Source: Bacillota bacterium (GTDB lineage: Bacteria > Bacillota > Limnochordia > DTU087). Taken from it: a stretch of 64,000 nt of DNA. The notes beneath the pieces were generated by a model. It had not been told where the DNA came from. It saw nothing but the letters and a program-made list of their open reading frames with translations, and searched no databases. The stretch is taken from positions 1-64,000 of the forward strand of contig JAAYQZ010000052.1 in the NCBI GenBank assembly GCA_012519025.1, written 5' to 3'. Position 1 is the stretch's first letter; each line of letters opens with the position of its first letter. A program made the translations under genes and the position numbers. Positions 26,758 through 35,266 of this stretch are shown here, in pieces.

Positions 26758-28416
26758 TTGGGGGCACGTCCGGAAAGTCACTTGCAGGAAATGGCCTTAG
26801 GATCATCACATCCGTTAAACCGCATCATCATGCCTTTGTTGGCAGCAGGCCTTGTGACAAGTCTTTTGACGATTGCCCGGCAATTTTCTATGGTGTTTTG
26901 GTCTGCAGTTGAAATCCCCGCCTGGTTGATTATCTTAAGTGGCGGGATTGCCTTGTTTAGCGTTTATACCACGGAGATTCACCTAAAAATGCGAACCCCA
27001 TTAAGTCTTCGAGGATTGGAATTTGTCTTGGTGATGGTATTTGCATATATTCTACTGCACTTTACTGGTCATGGCGACAATTATGGATTGCTTTCTTTAG
27101 CCTGGTTTCGGGATTTATCAATGCTTGGGTCCATGTTTTTCCCTGCCGCTGCCTGGCTTTTTGCAAGAGGCTATGGGCAAACCTTTGTCTATTTAGGTGA
27201 CATTGCCCGGGATGTAGGAGACCAAGGGGCAGTAACTTTTTCCTGGGAAGCAGAGTCACTCCTGTCGGAATACCGCGTTACCCGTGAACGCACCCATGCT
27301 GTAAGCTATTTTGTACGCCGCTTCTTGTTTTACGGGTTGGTCTGTTGTATTGCAAGTGCCGTAGCAATTGATACTTTTGCCAACAGATTGCGATTGCTGC
27401 CATATTGGCATTTAGCAACCAGCCTAGCGGTTTTAGGATATTTGTTCACAGGCATGATGCTGCAGGCTTCTGTTTATCTTTATCGGCTGCAAGTAATTTG
27501 GCAAAAAGTCGGCATTAGGATCGAGCAAAAGCTTCCCAGACAGTGGCTTTGGAGCAGTACAGGTTTTATTGTCCTTATGCTTTTGTTTGCCGTTTCAGTT
27601 CCTACTGTTCTTTCTCCTTTTAATCTTTCTGAAACAGTAGAGAGCCTGGGCTCTTGGTTGGGTAGGGGGTTGGACTTTGCTTTACCCCAAGGAGAGGTTT
27701 CCAGCCAACCAAGCCACGGTAATGATGCAAGCATGGCCGTTGGTGATGGAAAAAGCGATCTGTTAAGTAAGATTGTGGGATTGTTCTACTTCCTCATGTC
27801 CATCTTCATGACTTTAGCTGTTTTGGGCATTGGGCTTGGGGTTATCGGTATGGTACTAATGGGCATCTTTCAAAAAGAGTGGGAGAGATTTGGTGGTCTG
27901 GCCCGACTACCTGTTTTCGTCTATATGTGGCTGAAAAATATGTTTGCCGTGATTAAAAAGCTGTTTCGGTTAGCGGTGCGCCGGGGCAAGGGTCTCATGG
28001 ATAAAAGCACCATGATTTTATCAAAAACACCAAAAGCTCCTGCTCCAGGTGGGATCCCAGCCCGCCCCGGGCGCTCTCCTTCTGCACCTGCACTTTATAT
28101 TCGCCACCTTTTTGTGGAGTTGGTGGGCTTTTTGGATAAGCACGGCATCGGTCCAAAAGCAAATGAAACCGCCTTGGAATATGGCCTCCACATCGGACGC
28201 ACGTTTCCCGAGGCCAAAATAGAGATACACAAACTGACAGATTTATATTTGCTTGCCCGCTACAGTCTTTGTGACTTTTCCACTGAGACCAAGTTGGCAG
28301 CAAAGACTTTATGGGATATTATCATGGCCCATCTTAAACAACAGATGATGGAAGCAGATAGAAAAGATTCGCAGTTTTTGAAAGGGTGTGGAACAGACGA
28401 TGATGCTGCAAGGTGA
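26758..28416 (+). CDS. Polytopic membrane protein with DUF4129 tail
   Basis: About eight membrane segments cover the first 370 residues. The cytoplasmic C-terminus (LFVELVGFLDKHGIGPKANE, LTDLYLLARYSL) resembles DUF4129. In related operons this position holds a membrane transglutaminase (TgpA/YebA type) with a Cys-His-Asp core between the membrane part and DUF4129; no such core is visible here. GAGG at 26746-26749 favours TTG 26758. The gene overlaps moxR by 29 bases. Confidence 0.7.
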   Translation: MGARPESHLQEMALGSSHPLNRIIMPLLAAGLVTSLLTIARQFSMVFWSAVEIPAWLIILSGGIALFSVYTTEIHLKMRTPLSLRGLEFVLVMVFAYILLHFTGHGDNYGLLSLAWFRDLSMLGSMFFPAAAWLFARGYGQTFVYLGDIARDVGDQGAVTFSWEAESLLSEYRVTRERTHAVSYFVRRFLFYGLVCCIASAVAIDTFANRLRLLPYWHLATSLAVLGYLFTGMMLQASVYLYRLQVIWQKVGIRIEQKLPRQWLWSSTGFIVLMLLFAVSVPTVLSPFNLSETVESLGSWLGRGLDFALPQGEVSSQPSHGNDASMAVGDGKSDLLSKIVGLFYFLMSIFMTLAVLGIGLGVIGMVLMGIFQKEWERFGGLARLPVFVYMWLKNMFAVIKKLFRLAVRRGKGLMDKSTMILSKTPKAPAPGGIPARPGRSPSAPALYIRHLFVELVGFLDKHGIGPKANETALEYGLHIGRTFPEAKIEIHKLTDLYLLARYSLCDFSTETKLAAKTLWDIIMAHLKQQMMEADRKDSQFLKGCGTDDDAAR

Positions 28417-29371
28417 ACAAAGCAGACCGGATGTGACAGTGGTCCAAAAAATGGGCCAAAACATCATAGACAGTGTTAATCAGGTGATCATTGGGAAGTC
28501 CGAAGTGGTGGAGCTGGTTTTACTGGCACTTTTAAGTGAAGGTCATGTGCTAATCGAGGATGTTCCGGGCGTTGGGAAAACGATTTTAGCTCGTGCTACA
28601 GCCGCCTCTTTGGGGTGTGATTTCAATCGCATTCAATGTACACCGGATCTTTTACCATCTGATATACTGGGGGTATCTATTTACGACCCCGGTAAAAGCA
28701 GATTTGTGTTTCAGCCCGGGCCTGTAATGGCTCAAATCGTGTTGGCAGACGAGATTAATCGGGCTACACCCCGAACACAATCGAGTCTGTTGGAGTGTAT
28801 GGCAGAGCGCCAAATCACTGTGGACGGAAAAACCAGGCCTTTATCTCGTCCTTTTTTGGTAATGGCAACACAAAATCCCGTGGAATACGAAGGTACTTTT
28901 CCGCTTCCTGAAGCCCAACTTGATCGCTTCTTTATTAAAATATCACTGGGCTATCCAACTGAGGCTGAAGAAAATGAGATCATGATTCGCCTACAGCACA
29001 ACCATCCCGTTGAGTCGGTTAAGGCAGTTGTAACCCCGGAAAAGTTCGTTGAACTGCAGGAACTGATCAAAGAGGTTTATGTGGAAGAATCTGTACGGGA
29101 ATATGCAGTAAAGCTTACTCAAGCCACCCGCGGGCATAAAGATGTTCTGCTTGGGGCAAGCCCTCGCGGCAGTTTGGCCCTTTTTAGAGGAGGTCAGGCC
29201 CTTGCAGCGCTGAGGGGCCGTGATTATGCTATACCTGATGATATTAAACGGTTGGCACATCCTGTTCTTGGCCACCGGCTGATCTTGCAGCCGGAAAGCC
29301 AATTAAGGGGAATGACTGCCAAGCATGTAGTTGAAGAACTGCTGCATACAATTTCAGTGGAACTTGACTAA
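28388..29371 (+). CDS. MoxR-family AAA+ ATPase
   Basis: A soluble AAA+ ATPase thought to act as a chaperone for assembly of its DUF58/VWA partners. Walker A is EDVPGVGKTILARA, Walker B VLADEINRA, sensor 1 MATQNPVEYEGTFPLPEAQLDRF, and the arginine-containing C-terminal lid is intact. Length 327 is normal. Both upstream genes belong to the usual MoxR gene set, here with moxR last instead of first. The start at GTG 28388 is the longest; ATG 28400 is possible. Its 3' end overlaps the convergent gene by 4 bases. Confidence 0.92.
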   Translation: MEQTMMLQGEQSRPDVTVVQKMGQNIIDSVNQVIIGKSEVVELVLLALLSEGHVLIEDVPGVGKTILARATAASLGCDFNRIQCTPDLLPSDILGVSIYDPGKSRFVFQPGPVMAQIVLADEINRATPRTQSSLLECMAERQITVDGKTRPLSRPFLVMATQNPVEYEGTFPLPEAQLDRFFIKISLGYPTEAEENEIMIRLQHNHPVESVKAVVTPEKFVELQELIKEVYVEESVREYAVKLTQATRGHKDVLLGASPRGSLALFRGGQALAALRGRDYAIPDDIKRLAHPVLGHRLILQPESQLRGMTAKHVVEELLHTISVELD

Positions 29372-30777
29372 GAAAGTGACATCAGACGGCGGACAGCCGG
29401 TTCCACTAAATTCATAATTAAAGCAGGTATATTGCCCAGGGCAACACTACCGGCTAAAACTAAAACTGCCGCTAAGGTCACAAAACCGGTTTCTTTAACA
29501 AAATTGATGAAGGAAGTCCGCTGTGTTTTTTTAATGAGTGCAGCTAATTTACGTCCGTAGTCAATAGCAATAAAACCGATGGTGACAAAAACAATGCAGC
29601 GCAGTGCATACAGCCCACCAACAGGTTCTGCGAAAGCCAAAGTGATACCCACATAAGTAGCAAAACCGGGTAGACGCAGCTCTTTTGCGGCATCAATTAT
29701 ATGAAACACTAAAGGCCATTCGTCTCCCAAGTTTTTCGGGGTGAGAGGATTTAAGATCAATGAATAGGCCACACCTAGTCCTAAAGCAACCAAGGTAAAA
29801 AAGGCAGCTGCCAGCCCCGCAGTAGTTAAAGCACTTGCCGCTACTAAGGCTGTTCCAACATACACCATAGCCTGGTACCCTGCCTTGCCTAGACTGTGAT
29901 CCTTCCCTATGGCTGCGAGTGAGCCAAAAAGCATGTTGACCACCCCAACCGCGGCTAAGAAAACAGCAAAAGCAATGCCTGCATCGGGTAAAACAGCAAA
30001 AGCAAAGCGTGTAAGGCTGTAAAGACCCAAAGGTATGGAACCGCCAATTAACACAATACCGGCACCCCTTGGCAAATGAGGAAGTACAGTAGGCAGCCAG
30101 ATGTGCAAAGGAAATATGGGCATGCGCAGGGCACTGCCTAAAAAGACCGCTAAAAATATCCACCATTGGGCTGCAGGATCTAAATTAATTGGGATCAAGT
30201 TTCCGAGGGTTTCACCGGCACTAACCGGCACTTCAAAAGATCGCCACAAATAATGCAAACCGGTGCCTAATGCAGTCGCACCAAGGGCACTAAAGCAAAT
30301 AAAAAGTCTGCTGACATGTTTTGGGACCTGATCGTTCATTTTCAAGAAAATGTAGATCGGTACTAGACTAAGCACCCAAAATAAGATAAACAACCGGTAA
30401 TCCCAGGCCAAAAACGCACCGAAAAGCGCGGTCTCCCAAAAGAAAAGCAAAACATCAAATCGTCGTCTGCTATCATTTTCCAAACCAGACATTAAAACGC
30501 TGATAAGTACTAAAAAAGCTACAATGGTTACAAACACGAGGTTGAGACCATCAAGTTTCAAAATATAGGCGCTGCCAATGACGGGTATTCCGGGCTTGCT
30601 TTCCAGCAAAGATAGAATAGAACCCGACATAAATGGCGGCCACAACAAAATGCTTAAACCCAGCGGTACGCAGGCAGAGGCCAGACTCAGCCTAAAAGCC
30701 AGACGCCCTTTGTCTTTGGGTGTCAATACAGCCAACAAAATTCCAACTAAAGGTGATACCATAAGGGTTGCAAGCAT
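29368..30777 (-). CDS. Orphan ND4/NuoM-like membrane protein
   Basis: A 469-residue, roughly 14-segment membrane protein of the proton-conducting transporter family (NuoM/NuoN/MrpD). The family core is clear at about residues 118-142 and at LRMPIFPLHIWLP. Key charged residues of NuoM are replaced in my alignment: Glu144 (FWE) is V135, Lys234 is R218, and Lys265 appears to be lost. No other complex I, hydrogenase or Mrp subunit lies nearby. The ATG follows GGAGG on the minus strand. It may be a structural or diverged subunit rather than a pump. Confidence 0.75.
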   Translation of the reverse strand: MLATLMVSPLVGILLAVLTPKDKGRLAFRLSLASACVPLGLSILLWPPFMSGSILSLLESKPGIPVIGSAYILKLDGLNLVFVTIVAFLVLISVLMSGLENDSRRRFDVLLFFWETALFGAFLAWDYRLFILFWVLSLVPIYIFLKMNDQVPKHVSRLFICFSALGATALGTGLHYLWRSFEVPVSAGETLGNLIPINLDPAAQWWIFLAVFLGSALRMPIFPLHIWLPTVLPHLPRGAGIVLIGGSIPLGLYSLTRFAFAVLPDAGIAFAVFLAAVGVVNMLFGSLAAIGKDHSLGKAGYQAMVYVGTALVAASALTTAGLAAAFFTLVALGLGVAYSLILNPLTPKNLGDEWPLVFHIIDAAKELRLPGFATYVGITLAFAEPVGGLYALRCIVFVTIGFIAIDYGRKLAALIKKTQRTSFINFVKETGFVTLAAVLVLAGSVALGNIPALIMNLVEPAVRRLMSLS

Positions 30778-30894
30778 GAATGCGTCCTCCGTTCCCCGAA
30801 GGCGAGGCTTTTTGAAAAGCTTCGAACCGTTTCTGTGAAAAAGAGAATATTCGGGAATAGTAAATTTAACCAGTGATGATCTCTAGTAGTGTTC

Positions 30895-30937
30895 AAGTCA
30901 GTAAAGGAAAATCCCTGCCGGGGCTGACTTTTGTTTT
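30895..30937 (+). terminator. Terminator or attenuator in the rimO leader region
   Basis: AAGTCAG (30895-30901) pairs with CTGACTT (30924-30930), followed by TTGTTTT. No plus-strand gene ends nearby. Its loop contains CCTGCC, which could instead pair with GGCAGG at 30950-30955, giving an alternative fold. The rest of this 265-base gap shows no gene. Confidence 0.45.
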
Positions 30938-31042
30938 AACTTAGATCCGGGCAGGAGTTCCATGAACTAACCAGAATTAACAAGAATGGCTTTACTGTCC
31001 GTGGTATTACAAGCGGTTTGATCTTGAAATGAGTGAGCAAAC

Positions 31043-32377
31043 ATGGAGCCTACCAAAGTAGGTATGGTGTCTTTAGGCTGTTCCAAGAATCTTGTAGACA
31101 GCGAGATTATGTTGGGGAGTCTTGAAGGTGCCGGGTATTTTATTACGGCTTCTCCGGAAGAGGCCGATGTAATCATCATAAACACTTGCGGCTTTATAGA
31201 GGACGCAAAAGAAGAATCCATCGACACTATCTTAGAAATGGCGGCATATAAGGAGACAGGTCGATGTCATACTTTACTTGTCACAGGCTGCCTCAGCCAG
31301 CGGTACAGCATGGAGCTGATGGAGGCGATTCCGGAAATTGATGGTATGCTCGGTACTGGGGAGCTTGATCGGCTTCCGGAGCTTTTGCAGGATGCGGTCC
31401 AAAAGCTGCGCCCCATGTATGTGGATCTGCCCGGTTTTATTTACGAAAAAGAGCTCCCCAGAGTCCTTACAACTGTGGGGCACAGCGCTTACCTGAAGAT
31501 AGCCGAAGGATGCGACCACCGCTGTGCGTACTGTGTGATTCCGGCACTGCGTGGGCCTTTCAAAAGCCGAACACAGGCAAGCATTGTAAATGAAGCTAAA
31601 AAGCTCGCCGATCAAGGTGTTAAGGAACTGATTTTGGTTGCCCAAGACACAAGTGCCTATGGCAAAGATTTGCCAAAAGCCCCCCAACTTCCCCAACTGC
31701 TCTGGGAGCTTGGGAAAATACCCAATATCCATTGGCTGCGGGTGTTGTACACATATCCTACGACATTTTCACCGGAGCTCGTTCAAGCCTTTGCCGAAAA
31801 TCCCAAAATCTGCCGTTATGTCGATTTGCCGCTTCAGCATGCTGCAAACGATGTTTTAAAGCGCATGGGTAGAGGACCAGTGGAAATGGTGCAAAGACAG
31901 TTGATTGAGAATCTTAGGGACGCAATGCCGGACATTGCTCTGCGTAGCACGTTCATTGTAGGATATCCCGGAGAAACCCAAGCAGATTTTGAAAAACTTT
32001 TAGCCTTTCTAGCAGAAATACAGTTTGATCATGTCGGCATTTTCCCCTACTCACAAGAAGAAGGAACTCCGGCTGCCGCTTTACCGGACCAAATCCCGGA
32101 AGACATTAAACTGAAACGATATGAACAGGCTATGGCACTTCAAAAAGAAATTTCCAGGAGTAAAAACAGCAGCCGTATAGGTGAAACTTATGAAGTTGTA
32201 ATCGATGGGCCATCTGAGGAAACCGATTTGGTGCTGGTGGCTCGCTCCCAATACCAAGCACCGGATGTTGACGGTAATATCTATATTGGCAACCGGCATC
32301 TGCCAGCTGGTACGTTTGCCAAAGTTCGTATCAAAGAAGCTTATGATTATGATCTAGTAGGGGAAATCGTGGAATAG
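31043..32377 (+). CDS. rimO: Ribosomal protein S12 methylthiotransferase RimO
   Basis: RimO is a radical-SAM enzyme that methylthiolates an aspartate of ribosomal protein S12. The N-terminal UPF0004 domain has the cluster cysteines in SLGCSKN, INTCGF and VTGCLSQ; the radical-SAM motif is GCDHRCAYCVIP; a TRAM domain ends the protein (YEVVIDG ... FAKVRIKEAYDYDLVGE). The SLGCSKNLVDSE opening is specific to RimO versus MiaB. Length is 444. pgsA follows after 11 bases, a common pairing in Clostridia. Confidence 0.95.
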   Translation: MEPTKVGMVSLGCSKNLVDSEIMLGSLEGAGYFITASPEEADVIIINTCGFIEDAKEESIDTILEMAAYKETGRCHTLLVTGCLSQRYSMELMEAIPEIDGMLGTGELDRLPELLQDAVQKLRPMYVDLPGFIYEKELPRVLTTVGHSAYLKIAEGCDHRCAYCVIPALRGPFKSRTQASIVNEAKKLADQGVKELILVAQDTSAYGKDLPKAPQLPQLLWELGKIPNIHWLRVLYTYPTTFSPELVQAFAENPKICRYVDLPLQHAANDVLKRMGRGPVEMVQRQLIENLRDAMPDIALRSTFIVGYPGETQADFEKLLAFLAEIQFDHVGIFPYSQEEGTPAAALPDQIPEDIKLKRYEQAMALQKEISRSKNSSRIGETYEVVIDGPSEETDLVLVARSQYQAPDVDGNIYIGNRHLPAGTFAKVRIKEAYDYDLVGEIVE

Positions 32378-32388
32378 GGGATGTCACC

Positions 32389-32913
32389 ATGAAGCGGATA
32401 ACTTTAGCCACCAGTATAACCTTTGTGAGAATACTTTTGATTCCTGTTTTTATGTTGTTAATGGCGAGTTCTAATCCATACGGCCGTACACTAGCGGCGA
32501 TTATTTTTGCTATTGCCGCTTTAACCGATACTCTTGATGGGTATGCGGCCCGTGTTCGCCAAGAAGTTACCCGTTTTGGCCAATTAGTTGATCCTTTAGC
32601 TGACAAACTCTTAATCACAGCTGCTTTATTTACTTTAGTTGAACTTGGCCAGGTATCGTCTTGGGTTGCTATTATCATAGTGGGTAGAGAATTTGCGGTG
32701 TCGGGATTGAGAATCATAGCTGCCATAGATGGAATTATGATTGCTGCCAGCAACTTCGGTAAAGTCAAAACCGCACTGCAGATGGTGGCTATTGTGGCAC
32801 TGATTTTAAATTGGCCTGTAGGTGATTTTCTTATAGGTTTAGCAACAACAGTAACCATTATTTCTGGCCTTGATTATTTCCACAAAGCTAGAAAACTTTT
32901 CCACGAGGCCTGA
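32389..32913 (+). CDS. pgsA: CDP-diacylglycerol-glycerol-3-phosphate phosphatidyltransferase PgsA
   Basis: PgsA makes phosphatidylglycerophosphate, the precursor of phosphatidylglycerol, at the membrane. The CDP-alcohol phosphotransferase motif D-G-x2-A-R-x8-G-x3-D-x3-D is complete, running from DGYAAR to QLVDPLAD. About five membrane segments occupy the 174 residues. The ATG follows a GGGGATG-type purine run. It is cotranscribed with rimO. Confidence 0.95.
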   Translation: MKRITLATSITFVRILLIPVFMLLMASSNPYGRTLAAIIFAIAALTDTLDGYAARVRQEVTRFGQLVDPLADKLLITAALFTLVELGQVSSWVAIIIVGREFAVSGLRIIAAIDGIMIAASNFGKVKTALQMVAIVALILNWPVGDFLIGLATTVTIISGLDYFHKARKLFHEA

Positions 32914-33003
32914 GATTGGGTTTTCCGAGTTGCACCCTTCTTGGTAGGTATTACATTTCGATAGCAGTCTCTCCCATGCTATAATGGCGTGGGAGGGGCT
33001 CTA

Positions 33004-33561
33004 ATGGGGAAACTAAAACTGCATGTAATATTAATTGTATTTCTTCTGACCCTGGCCCTGCTGCTGCTCGGCCAGCATTTTATTTTACGGCCCAAATCAT
33101 TAAACAATATTGAGGCACAGTTTGTCGACTTACCCGGAGTAAAAGATGTCAAAGTTGAGGCAAAGTCCGAAGGTTTAAGCTTAATGATCCATTTTGGTCC
33201 AAAGGGTGGGCTTAAATCGACTTATGACAAGATCCTTGTATTGGCTAAGACGTTTGGGATTCCACATCACCGCATCGAATTAAAAGATGAGCGGGGACCT
33301 GTTTTATCGGCTGCCTTGTATGACATTCACTACTATATTGCTTGGGGGATGGCAGTCGGTGATTTTCCCGCTATGGTTGCCGCAGTCAATACGGTTTTGG
33401 ATGCTGAAGATATAACACAGCACGAAATCTGGGTGGACAAAGAATTCATCTTCCTTGAGATGCATTGGGAACAGGAGCATCTTTACCAAGTGTTTTCCCG
33501 GGACAGCACTTTAACAGATCTACCTGAATTGTTCCGAGGAAGTTTAGAACAGGAGGGCTAG
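33004..33561 (+). CDS. Membrane-anchored protein of unknown function
   Basis: I do not recognise this 185-residue protein. It has one N-terminal membrane segment (about residues 6-24), then a soluble domain facing outward or inward with no cysteine or catalytic motif that I can name; the tail is acidic. GGAGGGG just upstream selects ATG 33004. A TATAAT at 32980-32985 may be its -10. The FtsH-like gene starts 3 bases after its stop, so the two probably act together, for example as a protease adaptor or substrate. Confidence 0.6.
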   Translation: MGKLKLHVILIVFLLTLALLLLGQHFILRPKSLNNIEAQFVDLPGVKDVKVEAKSEGLSLMIHFGPKGGLKSTYDKILVLAKTFGIPHHRIELKDERGPVLSAALYDIHYYIAWGMAVGDFPAMVAAVNTVLDAEDITQHEIWVDKEFIFLEMHWEQEHLYQVFSRDSTLTDLPELFRGSLEQEG

Positions 33562-33564
33562 GCC

Positions 33565-35055
33565 GTGGGAATCTTTTGGAAAGAAATCGCTATAGGTACT
33601 GGCTTAGCCTTGACTATTGCTTTAGGGTTGTGGGGAATAAATATCACCCCTGTAGCTATTTTGGCAAGCTTGGCGATTTTGTTGTACCTGATTGTGGATG
33701 GACGTCTTGCAAAAGATGGCAAACTTGAGACAGTAGCATTGGATGGGGCAAATTCCGGTGAGATGAAAGTCGGTTTTGATGATATCGGTGGGCAAGAGTC
33801 CGCTAAACGTGAACTGTTGGAGGCTTTGGAGTTTGTAAACAATCGGGAAAATTGCCGAAAACTCGGTATAAGACCTTTAAGGGGCATTTTGATGGTTGGC
33901 CCTCCAGGAACAGGTAAGACACTTTTAGCTAAAGCCGCTGCCAGTTTTACCGATGCGGTTTTCATAGCTACCAGCGGTTCATCATTTATAGAGATGTATG
34001 CCGGTGTTGGAGCCCAGCGCGTGCGCAGGTTGTTCAATAAAGCCCGACAAGCGGCAATTCAACAAGGAAAAAAGAGCGCACTTATTTTCATCGATGAAAT
34101 TGAGGTGATGGGCGGCAAAAGGGGCCGCCACAGCAGCCACCTTGAATATGATCAAACATTGAATCAACTGTTGGTGGAGATGGACGGGATCAACGGGGAT
34201 GTTGAGCCCAGTATATTGGTTGTTGGCGCCACAAACCGGCCTGATCTGCTGGATCAAGCCTTAATTCGCCCCGGGCGTTTTGATCGGATAGTGCGGGTGG
34301 ATTTACCGGATAAGGCCGGCAGGCTGCATATTCTTAATATCCACGCCCGCAACAAGCCTCTCGCGTCTGACGTTGATCTTAGAAAGATTGCACAAGAGTC
34401 GTTTGGCTTTTCCGGAGCCCATTTGGAAAGCCTGCTTAACGAGGCCGCTATCCACGCGCTGAGGCGCAAGAGCAGGAAAATTGAAAACGAAGATATGCGG
34501 GAGGCGATGGAAAAGATCATGCTTGGTGAGCGTCAAGATCGCAAGCCTTCCACAGAAGAGCGCCGACGTGTTGCTTATCATGAAACCGGTCACGCATTGG
34601 TAAGTGAGAGTCTGCGGACAGGTTCGGTTTCTTCGATAACAGTCACCCCCCGGGGGCAAGCCTTAGGGTACATGCGCCAGGCCCCTGATGGCGATCACTA
34701 CATTTACACTAAAGAACAGCTGCTTGATCAGATTGCCATCGCTTTAGGCGGTGCCGTCATGGAAGAAATGATCTTCGGCAGCCGCAGCACCGGGTCGCAA
34801 GATGACTTCCAAAAGGCTTGTGAGCTGGCAGAAAGACTCATATACAGCGGTATATCATCATTGGGAATTGTCAGCAAAGAGCATGTAGGGGCAAGTGAGG
34901 TTGATCAGGAAGTACGCTCAATAATCAAACAGCAGGAAGAACGGGTACTGCAGCTTTTACAAAATGCTGAAAAGGTTATCGACTCTTTAGTTAAAGAACT
35001 GCTTTACCACGAAAAACTTGATGGAAATCGATTTAGAGAGTTAATGGCCGGTTAA
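33565..35055 (+). CDS. Short FtsH-like membrane AAA metalloprotease
   Basis: An AAA ATPase fused to a zinc metalloprotease, as in FtsH. Two hydrophobic stretches (about residues 7-44) lie almost back to back, so the usual extracytoplasmic domain of FtsH is absent. Walker A GPPGTGKT is at 112-119, Walker B LIFIDEIE, the second region of homology GATNRPDLLDQALIRPGRFDR (split here as a guide), zinc motif HETGH at 339-343, and the third ligand in GSQDDFQKA (about 413). At 496 residues it is about 140 shorter than normal FtsH and is likely a paralogue with a special role. Confidence 0.88.
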   Translation: MGIFWKEIAIGTGLALTIALGLWGINITPVAILASLAILLYLIVDGRLAKDGKLETVALDGANSGEMKVGFDDIGGQESAKRELLEALEFVNNRENCRKLGIRPLRGILMVGPPGTGKTLLAKAAASFTDAVFIATSGSSFIEMYAGVGAQRVRRLFNKARQAAIQQGKKSALIFIDEIEVMGGKRGRHSSHLEYDQTLNQLLVEMDGINGDVEPSILVVGATNRPDLLDQALIRPGRFDRIVRVDLPDKAGRLHILNIHARNKPLASDVDLRKIAQESFGFSGAHLESLLNEAAIHALRRKSRKIENEDMREAMEKIMLGERQDRKPSTEERRRVAYHETGHALVSESLRTGSVSSITVTPRGQALGYMRQAPDGDHYIYTKEQLLDQIAIALGGAVMEEMIFGSRSTGSQDDFQKACELAERLIYSGISSLGIVSKEHVGASEVDQEVRSIIKQQEERVLQLLQNAEKVIDSLVKELLYHEKLDGNRFRELMAG

Positions 35056-35095
35056 GTCGCAATTTTACCCCCAATCATTTGTATTTCTTCCATGG

Positions 35096-35124
35096 TTGAC
35101 TGTTCGTCTTGAGAATGTGATAAT
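35096..35124 (+). promoter_or_regulatory. Sigma-A promoter of the Rrf2 gene
   Basis: TTGACT (35096-35101), a 17-base spacer and GATAAT (35119-35124) preceded by a TGT extended -10. A palindrome overlaps the -10. Confidence 0.8.
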
Positions 35125-35154
35125 AGTAACAAACGTAGTGTGTTACTTATCACA
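35116..35154. promoter_or_regulatory. Imperfect palindrome over the Rrf2-gene -10 and start site
   Basis: TGTGATAAtaGTAAC (35116-35130) mirrors GTTACTTATCACA (35142-35154), differing only by a two-base insertion. It covers the -10 and likely transcription start. This is where an autorepressor would bind; alternatively the RNA forms a 5' hairpin. Confidence 0.55.
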
Positions 35155-35200
35155 ATCATGTTGCGTCAATTAATATGACGTTGATATAAACGGGAAGGGG

Positions 35201-35266
35201 GTGAAGCGGCTTAGCTGTGCGTTGTTAAGTGTGCGCGGCTTAAAGTCGCTAATCTCATGGAAATAA
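35201..35266 (+). CDS. Possible 21-residue upstream ORF overlapping the Rrf2 start
   Basis: A GTG start right after GGGAAGGGG opens a 21-codon basic peptide (MKRLSCALLSVRGLKSLISW plus Lys) whose TAA lies 10 bases inside the Rrf2 gene. The Rrf2 ATG has no good ribosome site of its own, so coupling is possible. The spacing of the GTG to the purine run is too short to be convincing. Confidence 0.25.
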   Translation: MKRLSCALLSVRGLKSLISWK

